Positions 17,272 through 25,773 of a DNA stretch of 64,000 nt are shown here, in pieces. This DNA is from Notoacmeibacter marinus (GTDB lineage: Bacteria > Pseudomonadota > Alphaproteobacteria > Rhizobiales > Rhizobiaceae): the NCBI RefSeq assembly GCF_002238045.1, contig NZ_NBYO01000001.1, positions 930,001-994,000 on the forward strand, given 5' to 3'. Made by a program: the position numbers and the translations under genes. The stretch's first letter is position 1. Every line of letters begins with the position of its first letter. A model generated the notes under the pieces. That model was not told the origin of the DNA, made no database searches, and saw only the letters and a program-made list of their open reading frames with translations.

Positions 17272-18444
17272 GTGATCACCTTTGACCCGACCTTCGAACA
17301 GGATGCCTTGCGCCAGCGGATCGAGACCTTCATCACACAGCAAATCATTCCGTTCGAGAAAGACCCGCGCAACACCGCGCACGGCCCCACCGAGGAATTG
17401 CGGATAGAACTGAACGCCCTGGCGCGCGATGCCGGGCTCTTTACACCGCAGGTACCCGAGGCATTGGGCGGCATGGGGCTGGATCATGTCAGCATGGCAA
17501 TCGCCTTCGAAGCCTGCGGTCTGTCGCCGCTTGGCCCCATCGCGATGCATTGCGCCGCGCCCGATGAAGGCAATATGAACCTGCTCGAAAAGGTTGCCAC
17601 CGAGGCACAAAAGGAGCGTTGGCTGAAGCCGTTTGTCGCCGGTGAATTCCGCTCGTGTTTCTCGATGACGGAACCGTGGGGCGCGGGCGCCGACCCGTCC
17701 GAGCTGAAAACCACGGCGCGCTACGATGGCGACGGGTTCGCGGTCAACGGGGTCAAATGGCTCATCACCGGAGCCAAGGGGGCGGGATTCACCATCATCT
17801 TTTGCGACGTCGAGGCGCAGGGCGACAAGCCCGGCGGGCCGACTATGCTGATCTCCGGCATGGATGAAGACGGCATCGTCTTGTCGCGTCAAATCGATAC
17901 GCTCGACAGTTCCTTCGCCGGTGGACATTGGGAGCTTCGCTTTGAGGACCTGCACATCCCGGCCGAGAACGTGCTGGGCGAGATCGGCGAAGGGTTCCGC
18001 TACGTGCAGGTACGACTGGCGCCGGCGCGGTTAACCCATTGCATGCGCTGGCTGGGCGGGGCGGTGCGGGCGCAGGGGATCGCGCTCGACTACGCCCGCA
18101 GGCGCGAGGCTTTCGGCAAGCCGATTGGCAGGCATGGCGAGATCGGCGCGATGCTGGCGGAAAACGAGATGGAATTGCAGCAATGCCGGCTGATGGTTTG
18201 GTGGGCTTGCGCCCTGCTCGACAAGGGCGCGCAGGGGCGCCACGAGAGTTCGATGGTCAAGACAGTGGTCGCCGAGGCCCTGTTCCGGGTGGCCGACCGC
18301 TGCGTGCAGGTGCTGGGCGGCATGGGGGTAACGGGGGATACGGTGGTCGAGCAGATCTTCAGAGAGACTCGGGCCTTCCGCATCTATGACGGGCCGTCCG
18401 AGGTCCACAAATGGGCGATCTCCCGTCGGATCATGAAGGTCTGA
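17272..18444 (+). CDS. acyl-CoA dehydrogenase family protein (ACAD10/11 / LvaC-like)
   Basis: A 390-residue flavin-dependent acyl-CoA dehydrogenase-fold enzyme. Motifs are FSMTEPWGAGADPSELKTTA near 126 (FAD/substrate region), RLAPARLTHCMRWLG near 250, GGMGVTGDTVVEQIFRETRA near 346 and YDGPSEVHKWAISRRI near the C-terminus. The RLxPxRxxHCMR pattern is the one seen in the ACAD10/11 group. It starts with GTG at 17272, 12 bases after the kinase stop. Together they probably convert a hydroxyacyl-CoA into an ordinary beta-oxidation intermediate. Confidence 0.87.
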   Translation: MITFDPTFEQDALRQRIETFITQQIIPFEKDPRNTAHGPTEELRIELNALARDAGLFTPQVPEALGGMGLDHVSMAIAFEACGLSPLGPIAMHCAAPDEGNMNLLEKVATEAQKERWLKPFVAGEFRSCFSMTEPWGAGADPSELKTTARYDGDGFAVNGVKWLITGAKGAGFTIIFCDVEAQGDKPGGPTMLISGMDEDGIVLSRQIDTLDSSFAGGHWELRFEDLHIPAENVLGEIGEGFRYVQVRLAPARLTHCMRWLGGAVRAQGIALDYARRREAFGKPIGRHGEIGAMLAENEMELQQCRLMVWWACALLDKGAQGRHESSMVKTVVAEALFRVADRCVQVLGGMGVTGDTVVEQIFRETRAFRIYDGPSEVHKWAISRRIMKV

Positions 18445-18467
18445 ACGGGTCCAGGGGAGGGGAAAGC

Positions 18468-20078
18468 ATGCAACGTATCGAAATGACAAGCTACGAGACC
18501 GCGGCGACGCATTTCTCGTGGGAGGTGCCGGCGGTTTTTAACTTTGGCGGCGATGTGGTCGATGCCTGGGCCGAAGACCCCGAGCGCATTGCGCTAATCT
18601 GGGTCAATGACGCGGGTCGCGAGCGGCGCTTCACCTATGCCGATATCCGGGACCTGACCAACCGCTTTGCAAATTACCTGACCAAAAAAGGCGTCGGCAA
18701 GGGTGACCGTGTGCTGATCATGCTTCCGCGCATCCCCGAGTGGCAGATCGCAATGGTCGGCTGCAACAAGATCGGCGCCATTCCGATCCCGTGCGTCACC
18801 ATGATGACCGAGAAGGACGTGACGTATCGGTTGGAGCATTCCGGCGCGGTAGCGGTGGTGACTACGGCGGCGAATGCACACAAGGTCTCCCGCACAACGA
18901 AGGTTCGGCTGGCCGTCGGCGCGGCTCCGGGCTGGGACACGTTCGAGATCGAGATGACCGGGCAGAGTGCAGAGTTCAACCCGGTCCGCGTCGCGGCAGA
19001 CGACCCGGCGATTATGTTCTACACCTCCGGCTCGACTGGCCTGCCCAAGGGTGTGCTTCACGCCGGCCGGGCGCTGTTTTGTTGGCGCGTGTCAGCCTGG
19101 TACTGGCTTTCGCTGACCGAGGACGACGTGATGTGGTGCACCGCCGATACCGGCTGGTCAAAGGCCGGTACCTCGATCCTCTACGGCCCCTGGAGCTGTG
19201 GCGCGACCGTGTTACTCTATGACGGAACTTTCGATCTGGAAAACCGTCTCGACCTGCTCGAACGCTACCAAGTCAACGTCTATTGCGCCGCCGCCACCGA
19301 GATTCGGCAGCTGGTGCAGCTGGACACCGCAGGGCGCGATTTTTCGGCCCTGCGGCTTTCTGTGTCGGCAGGCGAATCCGTCAATCCCGAGATTGTGCGG
19401 GCGTGGTCCGAAAAGACCGGTGCGCTGCTCCTGGACGGCTACGGCCAGACCGAGACGTTGATGACCGTGTTGAATTATCCGCAGATGCCGGTGCGACCCG
19501 GCGCCATGGGCAAACCGTTACCGGGAACGCAGGTGGCGATCCTGACCGACGACGGGTGCCAGGCCCCGGCCGGCATGCCCGGGCAACTTGCGATCCGCTG
19601 CCCGCATCCGCAGTTGATGCTGGGCTACTGGAACAACCCTGAAAAGACCGCGCAGAGCTACAGGACCATGGGCGGTGCCATGTGGTTTCTGACCGGCGAC
19701 ATCGCCAGTATGGACGAGGACGGATATTTGTTCTTTGGCGGTCGGGATGACGACGTGATCAATTCGTCGGGCTATCGCATCGGCCCGATGGAAGTAGAGA
19801 ACGCGCTGATGGAGCACACGGCTGTTCTGGAATGCGCCGCCGTGGCCAGCCCAGACGAGATACGCGGCGAGGTAGTGAAGGCCTTTATCGTCCTGAAGGC
19901 CGGGCACATGCCGAGTGACGCGCTCGTCAAGGAATTGCAAGATTTCGCAAAGGCCTTGACCGCGCCCTACAAGTATCCGCGGCGGATCGCCTTCATCGAC
20001 GAGTTGCCCAAGACGCCCACCGGCAAGATCCGGCGACGGCTTCTAAAGCAGCAGGAGTTCGCGGGCCAACCGGCATGA
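18468..20078 (+). CDS. AMP-forming acyl-CoA synthetase
   Basis: A 536-residue ANL-superfamily ligase that activates a carboxylic acid to its CoA thioester. It has the P-loop YTSGSTGLPKG at 185-195, the adenylate-binding DGYGQTET near 322, the TGD and GGRDDDVINSSGYRIGP hinge region near 410-430, and the catalytic lysine in PTGKIRRRLLK near the C-terminus. It resembles medium-chain/benzoate-type ligases. The ATG at 18468 follows AGGGGAGGGGAAAG. It is third in the operon, after the kinase and dehydrogenase, matching LvaE in the levulinate pathway. Confidence 0.9.
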   Translation: MQRIEMTSYETAATHFSWEVPAVFNFGGDVVDAWAEDPERIALIWVNDAGRERRFTYADIRDLTNRFANYLTKKGVGKGDRVLIMLPRIPEWQIAMVGCNKIGAIPIPCVTMMTEKDVTYRLEHSGAVAVVTTAANAHKVSRTTKVRLAVGAAPGWDTFEIEMTGQSAEFNPVRVAADDPAIMFYTSGSTGLPKGVLHAGRALFCWRVSAWYWLSLTEDDVMWCTADTGWSKAGTSILYGPWSCGATVLLYDGTFDLENRLDLLERYQVNVYCAAATEIRQLVQLDTAGRDFSALRLSVSAGESVNPEIVRAWSEKTGALLLDGYGQTETLMTVLNYPQMPVRPGAMGKPLPGTQVAILTDDGCQAPAGMPGQLAIRCPHPQLMLGYWNNPEKTAQSYRTMGGAMWFLTGDIASMDEDGYLFFGGRDDDVINSSGYRIGPMEVENALMEHTAVLECAAVASPDEIRGEVVKAFIVLKAGHMPSDALVKELQDFAKALTAPYKYPRRIAFIDELPKTPTGKIRRRLLKQQEFAGQPA

Positions 20079-20767
20079 CCAGTCCCGGTCGGCAGGAGAA
20101 TTGCAGCGCGGCAGAAGCCATCATGTCGCGCCGCTCGATCCGGGCCTTCCTGCCCGATCCGGTGCCGTGCGAGACGGTCCGGCGCATCCTAGAAATCGCG
20201 GGACGCGCGCCCAGCGGATCCAACATTCAGCCTTGGCAGGTGGAGGTTCTGACCGGACGCACCCTTGCCAGATTGAAAGCAGCGATCACCGCCCGGTTCG
20301 ACGCCGGGGATGCGGGCGAGGAAACCTATCAATATTACCCGTCCCCTTGGCGCGAGCCCTACCTGGCCCGGCGGCGTGAAACCGGCTGGGGGCTTTATGC
20401 GGCGCTTGGCATCGCCCGAGGCGATGATGCGCGCATGCGCGCTCAGCACCGGCACAATTTCCTCTTTTTCGACGCGCCGGTTGGGCTCATTTTCAGCATT
20501 GACAGCGATCTGCCGATGGGAAGCTGGCTCGACACCGGCATGTTCCTGCAAAGCATCATGATCGCGGCGCGGGGCTTCGGGCTGGACAGCTGCCCACAAC
20601 AAGCTTTCGCGGCCTATCACCAAACCATCCGCGACGTGACAGGCCTGCCCGAAGACCGCACGGTGATCTGCGGCATGGCGCTGGGGCGGGCAGACCTCAC
20701 CGATCCGGCGAACCGGTTCGAAACCCGGCGACTGTCGGTCGAGGACTACGCACGGTTTCACCAATGA
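20075..20767 (+). CDS. nitroreductase family flavoprotein
   Basis: A 230-residue nitroreductase-fold FMN enzyme with SRRSIRAFLPDPVP near 18, GRAPSGSNIQPWQVEVLTG near 43 and a C-terminal GMALGRADLTDPANR. It overlaps the ligase gene by four bases (ATGA), so it is translationally coupled. Its role in acyl-CoA catabolism is unclear; members reduce enones, nitro groups or flavins. The overlap suggests it acts in the same pathway, perhaps on an unsaturated or keto intermediate. Confidence 0.85.
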   Translation: MTSPGRQENCSAAEAIMSRRSIRAFLPDPVPCETVRRILEIAGRAPSGSNIQPWQVEVLTGRTLARLKAAITARFDAGDAGEETYQYYPSPWREPYLARRRETGWGLYAALGIARGDDARMRAQHRHNFLFFDAPVGLIFSIDSDLPMGSWLDTGMFLQSIMIAARGFGLDSCPQQAFAAYHQTIRDVTGLPEDRTVICGMALGRADLTDPANRFETRRLSVEDYARFHQ

Positions 20768-20794
20768 GCACGGTTCGATGCCAAGCGCCTTACC

Positions 20795-20816
20795 GTCCCG
20801 GCCCCGAACCCGGGAC
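20795..20816. terminator. hairpin between convergent operons
   Basis: GTCCCGG (20795-20801) and CCGGGAC (20810-20816) form a seven-pair GC stem with an eight-base loop, in the 114-base gap between the convergent nitroreductase and CaiB genes. It lacks a clear T-tract, so the assignment rests on position and symmetry. Confidence 0.4.
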
Positions 20817-20881
20817 CTCTCGGTCAGTCTGGCCGGAAGCTACGGGGCAAATCCGCGGCGCGGATCGTATCGTTCCTGCGT

Positions 20882-21976
20882 TCAGTCGAAGCTTTCACCC
20901 TGGTGTTCGCCAACTTCCGGCGCCCGGCGCAATGGTGCATTGTCATAGGCCGAGAATTTCACCGGCTGACGCAGAACCTGCTGCACTGTGCCATCCCGCC
21001 GCGTGACCAGCTCGAACAGTCCGCGTTCGTTAAATTGCGGGTCCTGCGCCAATTCCTCGCGCGGCAAGGCCGGCCCCCACATCTGGCCCGACGCCTCAAA
21101 CAGCGCCTCCCAATGGGCGAACGGCATCCTGCGTATGCGCTCGGCGATCTTGGCAACCAGCTCGTCGCGTCGCGCCACACGATCGGGCCGTTTCAGGCCG
21201 ACACCGTCGACCAGACCGACATCGCGGCACAGCCGATCCCAATAGGCGTCCTCATGCGCCACCGAGGTTGTCAGCCAGCGCGCGTCGGCGGTCTCGTAGA
21301 GCGCATAGCCCGCATCGCGCTGTGGCAGGGCGGCGTCCTCTGCGGCATCGGCAGCCACGAACGGTGCCTGAAACGCCAAAACTGCGTCGCTCATGGCGAT
21401 ATCGACATAGCTACCCTGCCCGGTGCGTTCTCGCGCCAGCAGCGCCGAGAGCACACCCGCCACCGCATAGAGCGCCGAAACGGTATCGCCCAGCAGCACC
21501 GCCGGCGGCAGTCCGTCGACCGCGCCGCTGATTCGTTCACCTAGAGCGCCGCCAACCCCCTGAAAGGTCAGGTCATGCGCAGGGCGCATCCGGTAAGGGC
21601 CGGTCTGTCCGAAGCCCGAGATCGACGCATAGATCAGACGCGGATTTACCGTCTTCAAATCGTCATATCCAAGATCCAGCTTGGCCAGCTTGCCCGGCCG
21701 GAACCCTTCGAGGAACACATCGGCCCGTTCGATCAGAGCCAGAAGCTCGGCCCTTTGGGCAGGGTCACGCGCATCCAAAGCAACCGAGCGCTTGTTGCGG
21801 TTCAGCGCCTCGAAAAATGCCGGCAGGAAGCGGGACGGATCGCCGCCCGGCCGCTCGACCTGGATTACATCCGCCCCCATGTCCGACAGGGTCATGGTAC
21901 AAAACGGGCCGGGATATTGCTCGGCCATCGAGACGATCCTGAGACCGTCGAGGGCCCCAGGTTTCCGCGCCGCCAT
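20882..21976 (-). CDS. CaiB/BaiF family CoA-transferase
   Basis: A 364-residue family III CoA-transferase. It shows LDGLRIVSMAEQYPGPFCTM at the N-terminus, the VERPGGDPSR segment near 39, FRPGKLAKLDLGYDDL near 95, and the catalytic aspartate region RPAHDLTFQGVGG near 133. It transfers CoA between carboxylic acids and could activate the imported substrate by CoA exchange, as an alternative to the ligase. It abuts the SDR gene (one shared base at 21976) in the minus-strand operon downstream of operator site 3. Confidence 0.9.
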   Translation of the reverse strand: MAARKPGALDGLRIVSMAEQYPGPFCTMTLSDMGADVIQVERPGGDPSRFLPAFFEALNRNKRSVALDARDPAQRAELLALIERADVFLEGFRPGKLAKLDLGYDDLKTVNPRLIYASISGFGQTGPYRMRPAHDLTFQGVGGALGERISGAVDGLPPAVLLGDTVSALYAVAGVLSALLARERTGQGSYVDIAMSDAVLAFQAPFVAADAAEDAALPQRDAGYALYETADARWLTTSVAHEDAYWDRLCRDVGLVDGVGLKRPDRVARRDELVAKIAERIRRMPFAHWEALFEASGQMWGPALPREELAQDPQFNERGLFELVTRRDGTVQQVLRQPVKFSAYDNAPLRRAPEVGEHQGESFD

Positions 21977-22725
21977 CAGATCGCCCAGCTTTGAGCGTCA
22001 TCCACCGTCAGCGCTTCGCCATTGACGAACTGGCTGCGCGAATCGACAAGAAACAACAGCGCGCTGTCGAGGTCTTCGGGCGCGCCCACTCTGTTGCGGG
22101 GCAGTTTGACCAGCTCGGCATGTCCCTGCTCAGTGTCCCAGAACGCATCATTGATCGAGGTGCGGATATAGCCCGGACACAGCGCGTTGACGCGAATTCC
22201 ATGCTGCGCCCATTCCAGCGCGTGGCCAGCGGTCAGATGCCGGATCGCAGCCTTGGACATCGTATAAAGCGACACGCCCCTTGCCACGCGGGTCGACAGC
22301 ATCGACGAGACATTGACAATGCAACCCTCGCGCCCTTCGCCGATCCACAGATCGGCGCAGAGCTGCGACAACCGCCACGGGGCGCGGATATTGACCGCCA
22401 CGGTCTGTTCGAAATCCTCCATTGTGGCCTTGTGCGCGCGCCCCGGCCGGCTGATGCCGGCATTGTTGATCAGGATGTCGGGTGTACCCATCTGCTCGGC
22501 AACGGCGGCGATCAGGGCATCCGGGGCGGCGGGATCGAGGGCATCGAAAGCAAGGGCCTTCGCCCTGCCGCCCTCGGCTTCGATCCGGTCGACCAATGCT
22601 GCCAGCTTTTGGATGCTGCGGGCGGCAACCGCGACCGCGGCCCCCTGCCCGGCCAGCGTCAGAGCGAATTGATAGCCGAGCCCCGACGAGGCCCCCGTGA
22701 CGATCGCGATCTTGCCTTCGAGCAT
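21976..22725 (-). CDS. short-chain dehydrogenase/reductase
   Basis: A 249-residue classical SDR with TGASSGLG near 10 (cofactor loop), NNAGIS near 86, a serine in VNVSSML near 138 and the YTMSK catalytic pair near 153. The ATG at 22725 follows GGTGGGGAAAAC and begins MLEGKIAIVTG. It is the first gene of the unit behind operator site 3. In a pathway like that of levulinate it could reduce a 4-oxoacyl-CoA to the 4-hydroxyacyl-CoA (LvaD role) or act in beta-oxidation. Confidence 0.9.
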   Translation of the reverse strand: MLEGKIAIVTGASSGLGYQFALTLAGQGAAVAVAARSIQKLAALVDRIEAEGGRAKALAFDALDPAAPDALIAAVAEQMGTPDILINNAGISRPGRAHKATMEDFEQTVAVNIRAPWRLSQLCADLWIGEGREGCIVNVSSMLSTRVARGVSLYTMSKAAIRHLTAGHALEWAQHGIRVNALCPGYIRTSINDAFWDTEQGHAELVKLPRNRVGAPEDLDSALLFLVDSRSQFVNGEALTVDDAQSWAI

Positions 22726-22773
22726 GTTTTCCCCACCAATGGTCCGATCCGCTCGCAGACTACCACGCATATT

Positions 22774-22788
22774 AGTGTCGGACAATAA
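22774..22788. promoter_or_regulatory. GntR operator candidate, site 3
   Basis: AGTGTCGGACAATAA contains the exact TGTCGGACA core at 22776-22784. It lies between the stop of the hydratase gene (22801) and the start of the SDR gene (22725), which implies a separate promoter for SDR-CaiB within the minus-strand block. Confidence 0.65.
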
Positions 22789-22800
22789 TCTATTATCGCC

Positions 22801-23685
22801 CTAGGCAGATTCGCCGGAAAAGCGCGCTTGCAGGGCCTGCCTGACCGACGGGATGCGGGTCAGTTCAACGAACCGACGCACCTCCAGCCGCAGCGCCGGT
22901 TCGATAGGCATTTGCAGCCCGTGATAAACCGCCTCGGCAATCAATCTCTGCTCGGGCCGATCCGCCACACCGTCCCGTGTCAACCCGGCGTTCAGAGCGT
23001 GAAAGAACTGTTCAATGTCCGGGGCGGCCGGCCCTCGATACCCGCGCGCCATCCACGGCTGGTGGGCCGCGGAATTGTCCAGAAGCCACCGGCGAGCAAC
23101 ATCCCGCAGGGCGTCTTCGGGAACAATGTCGGTCAACAGGCCTAAGGATCTGGCTTCCGACACGTCGTAGGTGACACCGTGCAACATGTCGGGCGTCACC
23201 CGCCGCCACGGCGCAAGTCGCGTCAGGCGCTGTGTGCCGCCAAAGCCCGGCATCAGCCCCAGACCCGCCTCGGGCAGGCCGAGCTTGATCGCGGGATCGT
23301 CCACTGCGAACCTGGCATGCGTCGACAAAGCCATTTCGAAACCGCCGCCCAAGCAATGCCCGTTGATCGCCGCGGCCACTGGCTTGCCACAGGTTTCCAG
23401 CCTATAGAAGCTGTCCTTGACACGCGCCATGACGGTCCAGAGTTCTTCGACGGACATGTCGGAGAAACCGCCAACCATGCGCAGATCCGCGCCGGCGTGA
23501 AACGAAGGCTTGCCAGAGGTTATCAGCACGCCGCGAATGGCCGGGTCAAAGGCCACCTGCTCCACCATCGCCGCCCATTCCGAAATGGCCTCAGCGGAAA
23601 ACACGTTGACCTTCCGGTCTGGATCGGCCCAGCACAGTTCTGCAATGCCGTGGCCGTCGACGCCCAGGGTAACGATCTTGCTCAT
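22801..23685 (-). CDS. enoyl-CoA hydratase, stand-alone FadB/FadJ-type hydratase module
   Basis: A 294-residue crotonase-fold protein resembling the N-terminal half of FadB/FadJ multifunctional enzymes. It has the oxyanion-hole segment HAGADL near 63, both catalytic glutamates (E117 in CLGGGFEMAL and E139 in LPEAGLG) and the helical tail before the dehydrogenase domain. The 3-hydroxyacyl-CoA dehydrogenase half is absent; an SDR two genes upstream could supply it. The ATG at 23685 overlaps the thiolase stop (23682) by four bases. Confidence 0.87.
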   Translation of the reverse strand: MSKIVTLGVDGHGIAELCWADPDRKVNVFSAEAISEWAAMVEQVAFDPAIRGVLITSGKPSFHAGADLRMVGGFSDMSVEELWTVMARVKDSFYRLETCGKPVAAAINGHCLGGGFEMALSTHARFAVDDPAIKLGLPEAGLGLMPGFGGTQRLTRLAPWRRVTPDMLHGVTYDVSEARSLGLLTDIVPEDALRDVARRWLLDNSAAHQPWMARGYRGPAAPDIEQFFHALNAGLTRDGVADRPEQRLIAEAVYHGLQMPIEPALRLEVRRFVELTRIPSVRQALQARFSGESA

Positions 23686-24908
23686 GCGCCTTCTCCGTCC
23701 AGTCGTTCGATGACCATGGCGATCGCCTGTCCGGTAGCCGCGCACAGCGTGGCGCAGCCGAACTGCCTGTCCGCGCGGTCCAGCTCATCAAGCAGGGTGC
23801 CCAGGATCATCGCCCCCGTGGCCCCCAGGGGATGGCCCATGGCAATGGCGCCGCCATTGACGTTCATCCGGTCACTATCAACGCCGGTCTGTTCCAGGAA
23901 GTAGAGTACCACGGAGGCGAAGGCTTCGTTCAGCTCCCACAGATCGATGTCTGAGTAGCTCAGCCCGGCCTGCGCCAGCGCCCGATCGCAGGCGGCCTTG
24001 GGACCGGTCAGCATGATCGTCGGTTCGGACCCTACCGAGGCCAAACCGAGGATTCGGGCACGCGGCGTCAGACCGTTCGCCTGACCGGCCGCCCTGGACC
24101 CTAGAAGTATGGCAGCCGCGCCATCGACGATTTGCGAAGAATTCCCGGCATGGTGGACGTATTTCAGCGCGCCGATCTCGGGATATTTCTGTTCCGCAAC
24201 GGCGTCATATCCCATCTTCTTAGCGTAGCGCTCAAAAGACGGGGTCAGCGATCCCAGAGACTGCATGTCCGCCCCGGGTCGTATGGCCTCGTCACGGTCG
24301 AGCACGGTCAGGCCGTTCCGATCCGTCACCGGCAGGATGGAGCGGGCAAAGCGCCCCTCCTCCCAGGCCCGTCCGGCGCGCCGCTGGCTTTCCACCGCCA
24401 ATGCATCCACGTCGTCGCGGCTGTATCCCCGCAAGGTGGCAATCAGATCCGCCGAGACGCCTTGCGGCACCGACTTGCGCGGGATGGCGATGCCCGGATC
24501 GGCCAGCACCGGCATGCCCGACGATAGCATGGGCACCCGGCTCATCATCTCGACCCCGCCGGCTACCACGAGGCCCGCCTCGCCGCTGGCCACCTTGCCC
24601 GTCGCAATGGCGCAGGCTTCCAGTCCCGACGCGCAGAAGCGGTTGACCTGAACGCCCGGCACCGTCTCTTCATAGCCCGCCTCCAGCGCCACTATCCGCG
24701 CGATGTCGCCACCTTGATCGGCCACCGGGTCGACACAGCCGAGCACCACGTCGCCCACTGCGGCCGTATCGAGATCTGATCGATCCTTCAGCGCCCTCAG
24801 CGGAACGGTGGCCAGCTCGACCGGACTGAGTTCTGCCAGCGCGCCAACCGAAGCATTGCCTTTGCCGCGCGGCGTGCGCACGGCATCGAAAATCCGTACA
24901 TGCTGCAT
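23682..24908 (-). CDS. acetyl-CoA acyltransferase (thiolase)
   Basis: A 408-residue thiolase of the degradative FadA/FadI type. The nucleophile is C92 in NRFCASGLEACAIA, and NEAFASV, GGAIAMGHPLGATGA and the C-terminal CATLCAATGQA complete the active site. It would release acetyl-CoA in the last step of a beta-oxidation turn. It lies between the SDR (9 bases upstream) and the hydratase (overlapping). Confidence 0.94.
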   Translation of the reverse strand: MQHVRIFDAVRTPRGKGNASVGALAELSPVELATVPLRALKDRSDLDTAAVGDVVLGCVDPVADQGGDIARIVALEAGYEETVPGVQVNRFCASGLEACAIATGKVASGEAGLVVAGGVEMMSRVPMLSSGMPVLADPGIAIPRKSVPQGVSADLIATLRGYSRDDVDALAVESQRRAGRAWEEGRFARSILPVTDRNGLTVLDRDEAIRPGADMQSLGSLTPSFERYAKKMGYDAVAEQKYPEIGALKYVHHAGNSSQIVDGAAAILLGSRAAGQANGLTPRARILGLASVGSEPTIMLTGPKAACDRALAQAGLSYSDIDLWELNEAFASVVLYFLEQTGVDSDRMNVNGGAIAMGHPLGATGAMILGTLLDELDRADRQFGCATLCAATGQAIAMVIERLDGEGA

Positions 24909-24917
24909 CCGTCCCCC

Positions 24918-25670
24918 CTATTTCGCCGTCATGCGCAGCGCGCCGTCGAGCCGGATCACCGCACCGTTCAGCATCGGGTTGGCAAAGATCGCCGCCACCA
25001 AATCGGCGAACTCTTCGGCCTTCCCAAGACGCGGCGGAAACGGCACCTTCGCACCCAGAGAATCCCGCACCTCCTGCGGCAGTCCGGCCACCATCGGCGT
25101 CTCGAAAATGCCCGGCGCTATGGCCATCACACGGATGCCAAAGCGCGCCAGTTCGCGCGCGGCGGGCAGGGTCAGGCTGACCACGCCGCCCTTCGACGCT
25201 GCATACGCCGGCTGCCCGATCTGCCCATCGAAGGCGGCGACGGAGGCGGTGTTGACGATCACGCCGCGCTCACCATCCGGGCTCGGCTCTGCTTGGATCA
25301 TCGCTTCGGCAGCCAGCCGCAGCGTGTTGAAGGTGCCGATAAGATTGATCGATACGGCGCGTGCGAAAGACTCCAGATCGTGCGGCCCGTCGCGCCCCAC
25401 AATTTTTTCCCCCGGCGCAATCCCCGCGCAATTGACCAACCCGTGCACGTCGCCGAAGCGGCGTTTGGCGGACTTGATGGCCTCTGCCACCTGCTCGGGC
25501 GAGGCCACGTCAGCCCTGACCATCGCAACCTGATCGCCGTACTCCGCGCTTTCCACGGCGAGGTCGAGGCCGACCACATTGGCGCCGTTGGCCACCAGGC
25601 GTGAAACCACGCCCGCACCGAGGCCGGAGGCCGCGCCCGTTACCAGAATTGTCTTGCCCTCAGTGTTCAT
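24918..25670 (-). CDS. SDR, 3-hydroxyacyl-CoA dehydrogenase type 2 (HSD17B10)-like
   Basis: A 250-residue SDR with TGAASGLG near 11, the acidic NAD-preferring [13 protein letters not shown] after strand 2, [11 protein letters not shown] near 85, [20 protein letters not shown] (serine and tyrosine) and the YxxxK pair in [26 protein letters not shown] resembles HSD17B10/type 2 3-hydroxyacyl-CoA dehydrogenases, which would complete beta-oxidation with the adjacent hydratase and thiolase. The ATG at 25670 follows GGAGGCGAAC. Confidence 0.88.
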   Translation of the reverse strand: MNTEGKTILVTGAASGLGAGVVSRLVANGANVVGLDLAVESAEYGDQVAMVRADVASPEQVAEAIKSAKRRFGDVHGLVNCAGIAPGEKIVGRDGPHDLESFARAVSINLIGTFNTLRLAAEAMIQAEPSPDGERGVIVNTASVAAFDGQIGQPAYAASKGGVVSLTLPAARELARFGIRVMAIAPGIFETPMVAGLPQEVRDSLGAKVPFPPRLGKAEEFADLVAAIFANPMLNGAVIRLDGALRMTAK

Positions 25671-25723
25671 CTGTTCGCCTCCGGACCGATTTCTTTCGAT
25701 GCGTAGAAGGCAGTGACATGGCA

Positions 25724-25741
25724 AACAATGATATTATTGTT
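25724..25741. promoter_or_regulatory. near-palindrome in SDR/AraC divergent promoter
   Basis: AACAAT-GATATT-ATTGTT is palindromic at 16 of 18 bases in the 103-base region between the divergent SDR and AraC genes. It is flanked by a wider imperfect pair, GACATGGCA near 25714 and TGCCATGAC near 25761. It is a candidate operator for the AraC regulator. No TGTCSGACA site is present here. Confidence 0.4.
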
Positions 25742-25773
25742 CCAAATCATGACCGAAAATGCCATGACCAAGC

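Noticed and set aside
16282-17955. 557-codon minus-strand frame over the kinase and dehydrogenase genes
   Set aside because: It is antisense to two genes with intact catalytic motifs; no family features in its own translation.
21878-21887. TGTCCGACA inside the CaiB-type gene
   Set aside because: It encodes the conserved SDMGADV segment near the N-terminus of the protein; coding constraint explains it.
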